Of a DNA stretch of 64,000 bases, positions 1-11,505 are shown piece after piece; the stretch's first letter is position 1, and each line of letters starts with the position of its first letter. The notes beneath the pieces are model-generated. The model was not told where the DNA came from, ran no database searches, and saw only the letters and a program-made list of their open reading frames with translations. The position numbers and the translations under genes are program-made. The stretch comes from Ceratotherium simum simum (taxonomy: Eukaryota > Chordata > Mammalia > Perissodactyla > Rhinocerotidae), in contig NW_004454193.1 of the NCBI RefSeq assembly GCF_000283155.1, forward strand, positions 14,394,813-14,458,812. The letters run 5' to 3'.

Positions 1-130
1 ATTAAGCCAAAGGCAGTCATACTCCAAGTTTCAAACGTTTGTGTGGTGCATAAAATGAATCTTGGAAAATTTTGTAAAGCCATATAGTCATTTTAATGAG
101 AACAAATCCCTCGTGGGGAATGGAAAAAAC

Positions 131-186
131 GTGTGTGTGTGTATATGCATGCATGCATGTATGCACAGATGTATGTATGTATGTTG
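131..186. repeat. GT/ATGC/ATGT compound microsatellite
   Basis: A GT run passes into GCAT and then ATGT units. It is a mixed purine-pyrimidine alternating tract. The short frames that cross it on the minus strand are rich in His and Thr only because of the repeat. No other role is visible. Confidence 0.85.
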
Positions 187-1239
187 TTTGGCAACCATAA
201 AAGTTTGGAAAAAATAAGTGAATAATAGAAAATGAGCATAGAAAGGATTTTAAAAAAAATCGCCTGTTCAAACCATTTTTCTGGTACCTGGATTCCAGTA
301 CCACATCCTAATTCTTGAATCCAAGAAAAAATCTTTGCCAATAAACTTTGTGAGCAGACTTCTACTGACCGGAAACTCTTTTCTATTACCCAAGGTGGTT
401 TCATCCTATACTTAATTGGACTATAATTATTTTATAAAATATTCTTTGTGTTTAATTGAAGAGTACCACACAGAATTTGCTGGAATTCATTAATTAATTC
501 AGGAAATAGTTTTGAGTATCTGTTATATAACCAGCACTATTCTATGTGCTGTGTCACAGTGAAGGCAAAAAATTCCTGCCCTCAAAGAGACTGGTGTAGG
601 AGTGGGAGGAGGATGATGGGATGTTAAAAGGCGATAAATAATGAGGAGAAAATGTTTAGCTTGGAAAGGGAGTATGTTATGATGAAGACACAACCATTAG
701 CACCAGAGTGACCACAGCTACACAATAGATATGAAATCTTGGAGTACTTCTCTCAGTCAATAGTTATAGGAACCATGTGACCCAACACATAAATATGGTA
801 GACTCTGTTCTTGCCTCAGCATTCAGCAGTCTTAACTAGTGTGTTGGTGTTGTGATTATAGCGGTGGTGGCAGAAATGGCGGAGGTAGTGGTTTTTTAAT
901 AGAGCAATTGTCAGGTCCACATCATTCTCCACATGGCAGTCCTTTAAATATTTGAGGACAAGTCATAGTCTGTTTGTGGCATCTCAACTCCAAGTGTATC
1001 TCTTCTGGTTCCTTAAATGGTTCTTGATATAATTTGTCTCTACTTTGCTCATCCTTTTTTTCAGTCTCCTCTGAAAAGAAACCTCCCATGTCTTAATTCA
1101 CGTTCCCCAATTCAGTATGTAATATTTAAAAATGAGAAAAACAAATACAAAAAAAATGTGAATTGAAAAATGATATATGATAAAGAGGAAAAAATCCACA
1201 GAATGGCATTTTTAGGCAAGGTAAAAGACTTGATGGTGC
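187..1239. other. AT-rich sequence without a recognised gene
   Basis: No exon-like structure was seen. At about 500-690 there are weak matches to an old mammalian dispersed repeat: a degraded 'cagcactattctatgtgctg' stretch followed by 'ctgccctcaaagaga'. A GGTGGTGG-rich patch lies near 860-895. The remainder looks like unique AT-rich DNA. Confidence 0.4.
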
Positions 1240-1528
1240 CACTGCAATGTAAGAATAATCCTGAAGAATTATGTGTAATGTACAGCATGGTGACTATAGT
1301 TAACAATACTGTAATGTACATCTGAAAGTTGGTAAGAGAGTAGATCTTAAAAGTTCTCATCACAAGAAAAAAAATTTTGTAACTATATGAGGTGATTGAT
1401 GTGAACTAAACTTATTATGGGAATCATTTTGCAATATATACACTTATCAAAGCATTATGTTATACACCTTCAACTAATACAATGTTATATGTCAATTATA
1501 TCTCAGTAAAACTAAAAAAAATTTAGCA
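1240..1528 (+). mobile_element. L1 LINE 3' UTR fragment (old L1M type)
   Basis: The sequence follows the familiar 3' UTR of mammalian L1M elements. It has a 'catggtgactatagttaa' block, then 'gtagatcttaaaagttctca', then 'gttatatgtcaattatatct', ending in an A-rich tail near 1515-1528. It is non-coding and truncated at its 5' side. An L1 ORF2-like fragment in the same orientation begins just downstream, so at least two L1 pieces or a rearranged copy are present. The subfamily was not resolved by eye. Confidence 0.8.
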
Positions 1529-1539
1529 ATCATTCTTAA

Positions 1540-1958
1540 TCTTAAAACTCTAAAGTAAAATAGGGAGAGAAGGAAATAACCTAAATATAAAGATGGCAAC
1601 CATTGTCTTAAATAGTGAAACATAAAAATAGTATCAATTCAAACCAGCAAAAGGGATATTCTATATCACCCTAATTATTTAACATTGCTTTGGAGGTGTT
1701 AGCAATTGCAATAATAAAATAAATTGCAATAATAATATTATTGCAACAAAAAAAAAATATAACTTGTTATACACATTAGACAAAGATGTCAAACTATCCC
1801 TATTTGGTGATGATTACGATTGCATGTACAACAACTAGAGTTTAAGATGGAAATGCGGTAAAGTCAAAGGTTATAATAGAAGTGTACAATAATCAATAGA
1901 TTTTTTTCTCTCCTCCAGCAAAACATATGCAAAATGGAAATTTAAAAATCCATTCCCA
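1540..1958 (+). pseudogene. Degraded L1 ORF2 fragment, upstream part
   Basis: This resembles the reverse-transcriptase region of L1 ORF2 on the plus strand. A 'cctaattatttaacattgct' block matches the usual region just before the catalytic core, and a 'tatttggtgatgattac' stretch lies where the core normally is. Frameshifts and stops interrupt it throughout, so it is a dead copy. It is split from its downstream part by the ERE at 1959-2193, so the L1 is older than that SINE. Confidence 0.65.
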
Positions 1959-2193
1959 GTCCGGTCCGGTGGTGCAAGTGGTTGGGTGCGCATGCTCCAC
2001 TGCGGCGGCCCGGGGTTTGCCAGTTCAGATCCCAGGCGTGCACCAACCATGCTGTGGCAGCATCCCATATAAAGTAGAGGGAGATGGGCATGGATGTTAG
2101 CCCAGGGCCAGTCTTCCTCAGCAAAAAAGAAAAAAGAGGAGGATTGGCATCAGATGTTAGCTCAGGGCTGGTCTTCCTCACACACACACACAA
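1959..2193 (+). mobile_element. ERE1-type equine SINE with target-site duplication
   Basis: This is a tRNA-derived SINE of the equine ERE family. It has a head with 'ccggtccggtggtgcaagtg', a GC-rich middle, the 'cccatataaagtagaggga' block, a twice-occurring 'gatgttagc(c/t)cagggc' motif and a CA/A-rich tail. A 15-bp duplication flanks it ('aaaaatccattccca' at 1944-1958, 'aaaaatccactccca' at 2194-2208, one mismatch). Compared with other ERE1-type copies it lacks a short stretch after 'gcgtgcacc'. It inserted into an L1 ORF2 remnant. Name and boundaries rest on recognition, not a database search. Confidence 0.92.
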
Positions 2194-2565
2194 AAAAATC
2201 CACTCCCAATAGAAATAAAAATAATAAAATCTGTAGGAATATATTTAATAGAAGAAAGGCATAAGACCTATATGAGGAAAGTTATAAAACAAAAAGAAAG
2301 GCTTCTTGAATAGAAAGACTTAATATCATAAAAATGTGAATTCTCCCAAAATTAATAAATAAATTTAAGGCAGTTCCTATTGAAACTCCAAAAAGATCAA
2401 GATGGTGAAGGAGAATTGGATAAATTTGTTAAGTTTATATGGAAAGGGAAGACTCAAAAATAGCCAAGAAAACTAGGAAAATGAACAATAAAGATAGACA
2501 TATCCTATAATCAGAATACGCTATGAAGACATTGCAATAAAATGTGGGGAAAATAAAGAACTACA
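2194..2565 (+). pseudogene. Degraded L1 ORF2 fragment, downstream part
   Basis: This continues the L1 ORF2 remnant interrupted by the ERE. It carries the recognisable order of an ORF2 C-terminal half: a 'gacctatatgaggaaa' block, a 'gaaagacttaatatcat' block, 'caaaaagatcaagatgg'-like sequence and a 'tttatatggaaagggaag' block. Stops and indels are frequent and no frame is intact. Confidence 0.65.
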
Positions 2566-5049
2566 TTGAGAAAGTAAGTATCCTGGCTACATATTAGGCA
2601 TACATATTTTTACTGAATTGCCATTTTCTATATTTCAAAAGTTCTTTCTCTCTCTCTCCTGTCACTTTCTTTCTTTCTCTCAAGTTTCATTCAGAATTTC
2701 TCATGTCTAGTCTCAGTGGTATATATTTTAATTGTTACGTCTAGTCAAGCACCATGGCTATTTTCCATGAAAATAATGAAATCCTAAATCTGATAGACAT
2801 GAGACAGGGAATTTTTTTCTTTATAAAGAAATAACCTCTTTTAGGTGTTACTCTGCTAGGTGTTTAAATGCCAAAGTCAGTCAATCAAACTATAATTGAC
2901 TCTAATTGGAACTCCTACTAGCTCTTCATCTTTTAGAAAAGTACCTAAAGTTAAGAAGAGGTGAAAAATTCATCTATGACTTTAAGTTTTAGAAACTCTG
3001 ATCTTACTAAGAAAATATCTGATTCTGAATCTGAAAACATACATATATTTTCTAAATCATTAGTCTCACTAAACCAGAGATAGTTCCACATGTTAAGTCA
3101 ATAGATGGGTCCCTTGTACCATTTTTTGACTGTCAACCTGATTTTCCAAGAAATGACATCAAGTGATAATTAAACATTGTTATGCTTAGGGATCAAGGTG
3201 ATACCAAATTGAGATCTCAATTGCAAGTTTCCCGAGGGTAGAGACTTTGTACTATTTATCTTTTCTTATCACCAGCATCTTTAAGGCAGGGCCTAGAAGA
3301 GAGTATGATATAAATAAAGTTTGAGGAACAAATAAATACCTTTCTATTGGAGAAATGACAGTTCCTACCAATGTAACCTCTAAAATGAAGTGTATTTTTT
3401 TTTTTGAAACTTAAAGATATTCTCCTTGTTTGTTATAGTAAACACACACACACACACAAACGAAGCAAGAGCTCATGTCTATACTGTGTAGCCTGGGCTT
3501 TCCCTGTACATAAACTAACATGGATTCATAGGTGGGTGAAAATCTTTGAGATTGTATATAACTTGTAACCTCTGTTATTTGAAAATCTATGTTTGTTCAA
3601 ATGGGTACTATCAATTAATACTCTGCTATCAAATTAGACACTTTCTATTCTGATTTGGATTCTTATCTTTAAGGCATAATTCCATAGTGGGAGAGCAATA
3701 TGAGATTGCACCAAATTAACACAAAACTAAAGAGGAACTTTCCAGAGGGAAGTGGCTTGTATGCATTTGATATGACACAAACCTGGAAAGATATATGATG
3801 TCAATACAGATTTTGCCATTTCATTTTAAAAGCCAAATCTTCCCTCCTGGGATAATTCATTTTTTCCTTTTTTACGGACTCCAGCAAGAATGGTTTGTTT
3901 CAGACCTAGAGATGACACTGTGCTCCATGGAAATAGATGTATTGGAAATGACAAATGTGGAAAGTTTCTTATTCACGATGATTAAAGTGTTGGCAAATAA
4001 GAGCTAGGAGAAAAAGCAGAACGAATTAAGAGTGTTAAACTGTAAGCAGTGAATGTTGCTGGATAGCAGAATAGCTGTCTACAAAGACATGGTGGTTTTT
4101 AACAGAATAAGGACAGCAATCCCGTGTTCCATTCTTCCTATGGGTAAGCACCAAATGCATTTAAATCACTGCAAGAAAGAGGAGGAACTGGTCTGTTATG
4201 TTTTAAGTAGAAGAGAGAGTTATTAACATGTAGGGTCTAACGGGGTTTCTAATAGCTCTATATCTATTTAAACGTCTGGACACACAGATGGTTCAGGTAT
4301 TTCTACTGGGAAGAGATTAATGAATGTCTTTCATAACTTGGACAAGATGATCTTGGACGAGAACTCAACTGGCTCTAATCATGAAATATTTTTAGGAAAG
4401 TACAAGGCAAACACTTCTCAGCATTTCATTAGAATCAAAATCAGGAGAGACTGTCCACAGGGCACAGACTACCTAGAAATTCTGCTCTAAAGTTTATCCA
4501 AACATTATCTTAAACCTTGGTTTCATGGAACTTGGAAAGGGTAGTTGATCATTTCTGAATGCACAGTTGTAAATTTCCCTTTGCATAAGCGAATTAATGA
4601 TAAAATATTAGGTTACCCTTTTGTGACATTTTCTGAGCTTTAATTTTTATTTAATTGAAAGTATGTTAGAACTGCTGTAACATTTAGAAGCATGGCTCTG
4701 GGAAGGCCACACGCTCTGTCTCCTTAAGTACATATTTATCCAGCAGGCTAACATTTGAGACGACTATGCCAGCTGTTAACAAGATTTTATAGGTTTAATG
4801 TTGACACATGAAAATTCTAATTTATGCTTTATCAGTTGTTTACATAGGTGACGATTAGCAAATAGAAAACAGATCAATTGTGATTTTCAATTAAAAAGAT
4901 GTACCACAGCATACAATTTAACCAGATATTTTCTGCTCCTTAACCGTATTATCTTCCATTCTTGGAGTTAGGGATGTAATTCCTAATACTTTATTCATCA
5001 CTGGCCATGATATCTTAAAAATTACACTCTCAGGCACATCACCATTCCA
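2566..5049. other. Mostly unique AT-rich DNA, no gene seen
   Basis: No exon, RNA gene or strong repeat dominates. Small items are a pyrimidine tract of CT and CTTT units at 2641-2682, a short CA run at 3442-3457, and an L2-like 3' end near 3225-3345 ('cgagggtagagactttg' followed by 'ggcagggcctagaa'). A plus-strand frame of 70 codons at 3795-4007 has no recognisable motif and is judged chance. Confidence 0.4.
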
Positions 5050-5257
5050 CTAACATTTATTTAGTTGCCCAACATTTGGGAGGAAGTTTCAAAGTAATTT
5101 AGTCCTTTCATAAATCCTTGAGACAGGTATCAATATTTCCGTTTGACATAGAAGAAAACCAGGCTTGCAAAAGTCACCACCTCATCTATAGAGGATCCAG
5201 GATTTGATCCTAGATTCTCTATCTCCAAATACTGTGCTTTTCTATTGTACACAATCA
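5050..5257 (-). mobile_element. MIR SINE, minus orientation
   Basis: The order 'taacatttatttag', 'tcataaatccttgagacagg', 'gaagaaaaccaggcttgca', then 'gatccaggatttgatcc' is that of a reversed mammalian-wide MIR. It is heavily diverged, as expected of a pre-eutherian SINE. Ends are approximate. Confidence 0.7.
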
Positions 5258-5280
5258 TATATCTCTTAACAGTAAGAGGG

Positions 5281-5656
5281 TGTCAGTCTGTTTGGGCTGC
5301 TACAACAAAACTATCTTAGACTGGGTGGTTCATAAACAACAGAGATTTATTTCTTACAGTTCTGGAGGTTGGGAATTCTAATATTAAGCTGCCAGCAGAT
5401 TTGGTGTCTGGTGAGGGTCTGATTCTTGGTTCATAGACAGCCACTTTCTTGCTGTGTCCTCACATGGCAGAAGGGGTGAGGGAGCTCTCTGGGGCTTCTT
5501 TTATAAGAGCACTAATCACACTTGCAAGGGCTCCACCCTCATGACCTGGTAACACCTGGCATCACCTCCCAAAGACTCCCCGTCCAAATACCATTGCATT
5601 GGAAATTAGGTTTCAACATATGAATTTTGGGGGACACAAACATTCAGTCTATAGCT
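5281..5656 (-). mobile_element. Solo MLT1-type MaLR LTR with 5-bp duplication
   Basis: This is an ERVL-MaLR LTR lying in minus orientation. The plus strand reads the familiar 'gggctgctacaacaaaacta', 'ctgggtggttcataaacaac', 'cttgctgtgtcctcacatgg' and 'caacatatgaattttggggg' blocks. It starts with TG at 5281 and is flanked by a 5-bp direct repeat, 'gaggg', at 5276-5280 and 5657-5661. A 5-bp duplication is the expected size for ERVL-class integration. No internal retroviral sequence is attached, so it is a solo LTR. Confidence 0.9.
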
Positions 5657-7383
5657 GAGGGGGTGTGGTGTGGTCTGTGTGTGTGTGTGTGCGTGCACTT
5701 TTTTGTTTCTGGTGAACTCTATTGAACCTGCACGTGTGTCTTTGAACCACATGCACAAACACCTTGAGTAATGGAAATATAACATTGCTAGGTATGTATG
5801 TGACTCTGCATTTTAATAATATAGAGAACCTGACAGCTCAATATTACCATTTAATGGCCCAACATATTCAGTATGACTTTCTTATTGGTTCTGTGGCTGG
5901 GCAGCTTAATTATTGAAAATAATGTTTCAGACAAACATTGAATGTTGGACCACATTTGTGTTACTGTTTCAGATGCAAGAGCAGACTGTTTCTACCCGAA
6001 ATTAAACCTCTAAGAATTATATGCCTTGTAAAAATCTGAGCAGAGAGAGTATAACAGGTCAATGCAAGAGTGAAGCTCCATAGAAGATGGGAACTCGCCA
6101 CATTTAGGGATTTCTGACTATCATAAAAAGTGCAGAGATGCAGGTCACCGAAGTGTTCTAGTGGAGGTTCTCTCAAACAACCACACGTGTCCAGCATAAT
6201 TTATCCCTTCACCTATTATTTTAAATAATTGCTTTTACTTTGTATTTTACTTTAAACATATGATATACTATACATTCTAATAGAATATTATATATAGGCA
6301 TATTCTTTTTTTATTTTATGCCATTCTATCCATTATAATGTATACTGCATAATTTTTTATCTTGTTTTGTATTCCGTTCCAACTCCAGATTCTAGAACAT
6401 TGCCGGGTACACGATACTCAATAACTATTTGTTGAGCTGATTTGTTGTGTGAAAGGAGGATGGAAAATTATTCTTGTGTTGGGCAATATTATAGACCTTA
6501 TGACTTTTAAATTACCTATTCTGAATCTTGAATATTGCCGATAAAGTGTCCGTAGCACTATCACCAACTCTCATTTCATAAATTTCAAGCCACAGGTCAG
6601 AATTGCTTTTCTTTCATCTGCTCTCATCCTCAAATATGTTGAAGAAACTGTCAAAGGCAGTTCAAAGGGAGGGGAAAAATAGCCTGGTGAGATTGTGAAT
6701 AAAATTTCCCTCATTCATGTGATCTCTTTTATTAAAAAAGTCTCCCAAGCTTGAACCCATGAGCCAGGCTTAATTAAAGTTATTTGCTTTCAGCCTAGAA
6801 TATGAATTGCCCCTTCTCATTCTGAGGTGGAATCTACCACTGATAGCAGGAGTTGAAATCTGGGCCTCTGTCTTCCATAAAATTTGTCCCTTTGTCCTCA
6901 AATGAATCACTTTAATTAAAATAACTTGGTGACCTTTGTCTTGCTCTTTCTCAGCTAAAAGAATTTTCTCCAAGCCTCAGATTTGCCCTTGGATGGTTAA
7001 AAATATTGCACTGAGAAACTCCTTTTATTTCCTCTAGAAATATCTTTTTTTGTAAATATCTCTTCTTTTTATTATGACTGGATATTCTGATTTCTTTGAT
7101 TGATAAGTATTAACACCATAAACAAATTTAATATACTTCAAGCCAGGGCGATGTCCTTCAATGTTTGTTTCTTTTGGACCTAACACAATGCTTGAAACTT
7201 AGCAGCACTCAAAATAACTTGGTAAATGAAAGAAGAAATGAATATATGACTGATTATTTACAAGAAGATTTAGGATGATGTGAAATCATTACCATGTAGT
7301 GAGGCTACTTTGAAAGCAGACTATTTTAAATAGAGTTTTCTTATTATAAGAGATATGATGGTTGTCCAAAATCATAATGAGAT
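5657..7383. other. Simple repeats and L2 tails in unique sequence
   Basis: A GT-rich tract at 5664-5696 follows the LTR. AT-rich DNA occupies about 6220-6360. Two short blocks look like L2 3' ends: 6385-6455 ('ctagaacattgccgggtac' then 'caataactatttgttgagc') and 7140-7235 ('cctaacacaatgcttgaaac'). No exon was recognised. The minus-strand frames at 5961-6197 and 6770-6973 show no known motif. Confidence 0.4.
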
Positions 7384-7930
7384 TGTAACTGTGGGCCCTC
7401 CAGGGCCAGTTCAACTTACCCCATCTTACCAACAGACTAATTAAGAAATTGTCTTTCAGAAAATTTGCAAAGTCATGTAGCCAGAGCATGTGTAGAAGGA
7501 GAAATCTTGACCTGAAATGACTGCGGAACCAAAGATTCTTCTCCCCACAGAACCAAACAATGGAGACATGATGGGAACTTAAAAGTTGGACTCATCAGAA
7601 GCCAGAAGGACAGTCATTCAGGAAGATTTGGTGTTAAATTTCCTTCCTCACCTCGTCATTAATGTGTAGAGCCTTACCATAAATGTTCGAAGCCCACCAA
7701 TCAAAACCTGTCCCATCAGCGTTTCCACGTGCCAGCCTATTCTCCTTAACCTCTTACGTTTTGCCCCAAATCCTGAATCAGGGAGACAGATCTGAAGGCA
7801 CACGCCCGCAGTCTCCCTGTGGATCAATCTCACAGAATAAAGCTGAATTCTTTTCCCTAAAGCTGATGCCATAATTAATTGGCTTTTTTATGCACATCAG
7901 GTAGAAGAACATCATTTTTTTGTGGTAACA
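7384..7930 (+). mobile_element. Solo ERV-type LTR, copy 1 of a local pair
   Basis: About 547 bp running from TGTAACTGTGGG to GTGGTAACA, with an internal 'cagaataaagctga' polyadenylation-type signal near 7835-7848. A perfect 4-bp direct repeat 'agat' flanks it (7380-7383 and 7931-7934), the usual size for class I (gammaretrovirus-like) ERV insertions. It aligns over its whole length to 16148-16717 with moderate divergence. No gag, pol or env sequence is attached, so it is a recombined solo LTR. The short frames inside it on both strands are incidental. I do not recognise the family name. Confidence 0.82.
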
Positions 7931-7954
7931 AGATGGCTAGATTTTATGAGGATT

Positions 7955-8960
7955 TATTATGTATTCATTAATCAAAAGTATTTATCCAATCCTATACGAT
8001 GCCAGTGTATTTGGTGTGTGACAGAGCAGTGGACAAACAGACTCATTCTCTCTCTTTAGCAACCATATGTTCTCATTGGAAAAATAGGCTTTCATCTGAA
8101 AATCACATATATAACAAAATATTTTTACCTATGTTAAGCTATGTGAAAGAAATAGAGTTTTATAACAAGGGAACCCAACCTACACTGGAAGAGGAGGGGA
8201 TTAATGGAGAAAGCTTCCCTGTGGAAGAAGCATTTCATCCGAAGAAGAAGAATTAGCTGTCACAATGAGGAAGCAGGAGAAATATATCCCAGGCAGAGGA
8301 AATAGCAGGTGCGAAATGCCTGGGAGATGGCCCATTTGAAGAATGATTAGCAGCAAGAAGATTAGCAGGAAATGAGAATGCAGATAATGTGGACTGGATA
8401 ATACGGGTTAGTGAGGTCACATGAGTTCCGGACATTGTTCTAAAGCCAATGGCAAAGCGTTAACTGATATTATTTTTATTTTAAGATGATTCCATTTTCT
8501 GTATGCAATACTGGACTTAAAAGGGGCAGGAACGGCAGTGAGGCCACTGGATAGAAGGTTACTGCAACAATCCATATGATGGTAAGCTGAGTTTTGACGG
8601 TTTAAAGACTAGCAGGGTATCTAAAGTATCTAGAAACATTCATATTCAAATACTTTACTAAAGATGACAGCTTTAAGGAAATCAAATTTGGGGTGAAGAT
8701 TAAGTGTTCTGCTTTGAATATGTTAAGCTTGGCATTACTATAAGAAATCCAAGGGCAGATGCCAACTAGACATTTTTATATTTACACACCCACAGGCATA
8801 TACCCACACATGGGTCTGCAGCTGACATGAGGGATCCATACTGCAGATAAAATTTTGAAAATCAACAGCTTATAAGTAATATTTATAGCAAAGAAGACTG
8901 ATAACTTGCAGGCAGAAGGATGGAAGGAAATTCATGGACATGAAATATAGAAACCAAGAC
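7955..8960 (+). mobile_element. Ancient mammalian dispersed repeat, ~1 kb
   Basis: The region follows, in degraded form, a long mammalian-wide repeat. A 'gccagtgtatttggtgtgtg' block at the left is followed by 'ccaggcagaggaaatagcag', 'ccattttctgtatgcaatac', 'actgcaacaatccatat' and 'gcttggcattactata'. I could not assign the family name with confidence. The 85-codon plus-strand frame at 7999-8256 lies inside it and is not considered a gene. Confidence 0.45.
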
Positions 8961-9039
8961 AGCAAGTGTTAATAAAACGTAACTTGACTCTATGAAATGA
9001 TGCTTGGGACAAGGGGTAGGGATGCTCACTGTCAATATT

Positions 9040-9175
9040 ACCTTTGTTTTATAAATGAATAATATGGATTCAGGAAGAGCAACATGCCCAAAATTACCCA
9101 GTGACAGAGTCAAGATTGCAAGTCAGCATTTTTTTTTTTTTACTCTAAATTCTCAACTCATTGCATCATGATACC
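9040..9175 (-). mobile_element. MIR fragment, minus orientation
   Basis: A reversed MIR core: 'ttgttttataaatgaataat', 'ggattcaggaagagcaacat', 'gcccaaaattacccagtgac', then 'gagtcaagattgcaagtcag'. It is followed by a T-run at 9130-9141. Diverged and truncated. Confidence 0.6.
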
Positions 9176-10671
9176 ACAATGATTTGGATACTAAACCAAG
9201 GTAATTGAACTTATTTGTTTGTACAGACAGAACAGAATAACCAGAGCTTGGCTTCTGCAAGACCAGTAGACAGACGCAGCAGCATTCTTATTAGAGGGTG
9301 GTATTAGGCTCTTACATGCTCTAAACTGGTCACCTTCTCTTGACTGATCTGAAATTTTTATGGCAATTCTAAAGGCGTGCCTCTGGAATTTCTTCTATAT
9401 TTGTCATTACAGTGCTTATGGAACACAGAACTCGAGTCACACTAGAGGAGTAAAAGAGAGGAATAATCAAGAATCATGACACAACAGGTCTCCACAGAAA
9501 AATAACCTTCTCATTTGGGGCCTCCTTCGATCATTCTACATAGAAGAGCCACCTCTTTGAATCTCTCTTTCCTGTTGTCCTGCTATATTTTCCTTCATAA
9601 AATATATACATTTTTATTTGTCTACTGCCTTCCTCACTCAGTAATAAGCCCAGGGAAGGTCAGAACTTTGCCCTGTTATTCATTCTTTATTGATAGCATC
9701 TAGAAGAAATCCTATACATACTGTTCACTCAATAAATAATTGTTGAATGAATGATTAAATGGATTATGGAGATAAACAAATTTCAGAAGTGACCCAAGAG
9801 TTGTTCATTTGTATGAACCTCACAGGGTTTGAATGCTAGTATAACTAGAATAGCTATAATTTGTCGTATGCAAATCTATGTGTATCAGCCTGGTGCTTGG
9901 AAAAAATAATTATAAGGGGCTGGGGGACACCACTGTTTACTGAGAGCTATACAGAGGAGATATCCAGTGGATGCATAGAATGTGAGTATCCAAGAAAACA
10001 GAAAGAAGTCTGGGTGGCAAGGACAGGTAGTAGTTGAAAAAAAATCAGCATTGAGATAAAGCATCTTCTTGTCACCTTCCTCTTATGAATAATAAATATT
10101 CTCATTGACTTCCTAGGAAGTCTCATTCTTCAAAATCTCCTATTCTCTCCCTTCTTCCCAGTCTCTAACATTCTACTACAAATGAGAAGGAATGAGAAAA
10201 CATCAGAGTATTTGATGTATAGTAGGGTAAATATACATCAGATTATTTGATGTATAGTAGGGTAAAGCCCCAGGAAGTAGAACTTAAAAAGGCACTAATC
10301 AGTCACATACACATGGGTACACTTCAGACTGATTTTTCCAAATACATGATTGTTTCTTTAACATATTGAAGACACATTTTACAACGTCTCAGTTTTACAA
10401 CTTTACCATCCGATTTGGGTCTCCAGATTGAGGGACTGACTTTGGGACTGGTCATCCAATCTTACTCAAGGAAATCAAAACCTCTAATGTAAAGAACCTC
10501 TTTCGTTTTCTGTCCTAGAGTTGAAATTCTCCAAAATAAAGCATTTTTAGATATAGCTACAATTCTTAAGATATCACTCAGGCATTCACTGAAGAAAGGA
10601 GGTTAAGCTCACATTTTTTAGCATGGAAAAAACATTGTTTATATATGTTCAAGGAAAAATCTCTTTCTGTA
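9176..10671. other. L2 fragment, a 35-bp tandem pair and unique DNA
   Basis: An L2 3' end is visible at about 9530-9760. It ends with 'cactcaataaataattgttg', the typical L2 tail with its AATAAAT and TTGAATGAATGA pattern. The remainder holds no gene that I can recognise. The tandem pair at 10201-10268 is listed separately. Confidence 0.5.
10201..10268. repeat. Two-copy 35-bp tandem duplication
   Basis: The unit starts 'catcagagtatttgatgtat' at 10201 and starts again 'catcagattatttgatgtat' at 10236. Both copies continue through the same 'agtagggtaaa' sequence. The near identity suggests a recent local duplication. Confidence 0.9.
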
Positions 10672-10702
10672 TATGTATACATATACACACACACACACGC
10701 AC

Positions 10703-10735
<33 letters not shown>

Positions 10736-10736
10736 C
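10672..10736. repeat. CA/TA compound microsatellite
   Basis: Alternating TATACA, then a CA run, then an uninterrupted TA run of about 24 bases, then ACACATACA. It is likely to vary in length between individuals. The plus-strand frame across it encodes only Tyr-Thr-His-Ile repeats. Confidence 0.92.
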
Positions 10737-10845
10737 AGTTCCTATGCATTCTTGAATCCACAGTCTATGTCATTAATTATTACCTAAAATGTCTCTTAGT
10801 AAGTCCTATAAACTTTACCAAAGTTTATAGATGCAAATCCTCTTT

Positions 10846-11056
10846 TTTTTTTTAAAGATTTTATTTATTTATTTTTTCCCCCCAAAGCCCAGTAGATAGT
10901 TGTATGTCATAGCTGCACATTCTTCTAGTTGCTGTATGTGGGATGCGGCCTCAGCATGACCAGAGAAGCGGTGTGTCGGTGCGCAGCCGGGATCCGAACC
11001 CGGGCCGCCAGCAGCAGAGCGCACGCACTTAACCACTAAGCCACGGGGCCGGCCCC
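10846..11056 (-). mobile_element. ERE2-type equine SINE, minus strand, with duplication
   Basis: On the plus strand it reads a T-run, 'aaagattttatttatttatt', the 'agtagatagttgtatgtcat' block, 'gttgctgtatgtgggatgcg' and the complement of the GGCCGGCCC head at 11048-11056. The pol III B-box complement 'ggatccgaacc' is at 10990-11000 and an A-box complement 'ccactaagcca' at 11033-11043. Direct repeats 'aaatcctcttt' flank it at 10835-10845 and 11057-11067, a perfect 11 bp. Many CpG sites remain, which suggests a fairly young insertion. Confidence 0.95.
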
Positions 11057-11189
11057 AAATCCTCTTTAATATTGTTAAATATTATGTGTGATGGTATGTG
11101 TGCATATAATATATATACGCACACGTATAATGGATTAGTGATTAAACCACTGTGTTTCCGTGTGACTGGCTTTTACAGTTCCTCTAAAA

Positions 11190-11381
11190 CAGAGCTTCTC
11201 AACCACAGCACTATTGGTATTTTGGGCCAGACTTGTTGTGAGAGGCTGTCCTATACACAGGACGATGTTTACCATCATCCCTGCCCTCTACCCACTAAAT
11301 ACCAGTTGGAACTGGTCCCAGTTACGATAACCATAAATATCTCCAGACCTCACCACAATTACCCCAGGTTGAGAACCACTG
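11190..11381 (+). mobile_element. hAT-Charlie type non-autonomous element
   Basis: A 192-bp element with hAT-like inverted ends: 'cagagcttctcaacc' at the left and 'ggttgagaaccactg' at the right. Internally it has the usual 'actattggtattttgggcc', 'gaggctgtcctatacacagg' and 'gaccataaat'-type blocks of this small family. The adjoining octamers 'ctctaaaa' (11182-11189) and 'ttctggaa' (11382-11389) agree at 5 of 8 positions. Both resemble the TCTAGA-like target preference of hAT elements. A 119-codon frame through it is incidental. Confidence 0.78.
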
Positions 11382-11389
11382 TTCTGGAA

Positions 11390-11505
11390 CCATGTTTCTC
11401 AGAGATCCAGAGACTGAAAGTGCTTGCTTAAATGTAAAACTAATTGAATCAGAACCTCTAGGGAGGAGGTCTTGGGAATCTGAATTTTTCACAAGCATGC
11501 CTGAT
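11390..11505 (+). mobile_element. MER5/MER20-like hAT fragment
   Basis: The stretch has 'aattgaatcagaacctctag', then 'ggtcttgggaatctgaattt', then 'cacaagcatgcctgataat'. This is the layout of MER5/MER20-type hAT MITEs (a match to 'gaatcagaatctctggggg' followed by 'acaagcctccaggtgat'). It is truncated and diverged. Confidence 0.5.

Noticed and set aside
10981..11056. A tRNA gene from the A- and B-box-like motifs in the ERE copies
   Set aside because: The motifs belong to the SINE promoter. The sequence continues into a SINE tail and has target duplications, so it is a mobile element.
11072..11431. A 119-codon plus-strand frame
   Set aside because: It runs through the hAT element at 11190-11381 and into another repeat fragment, so the open frame is incidental.
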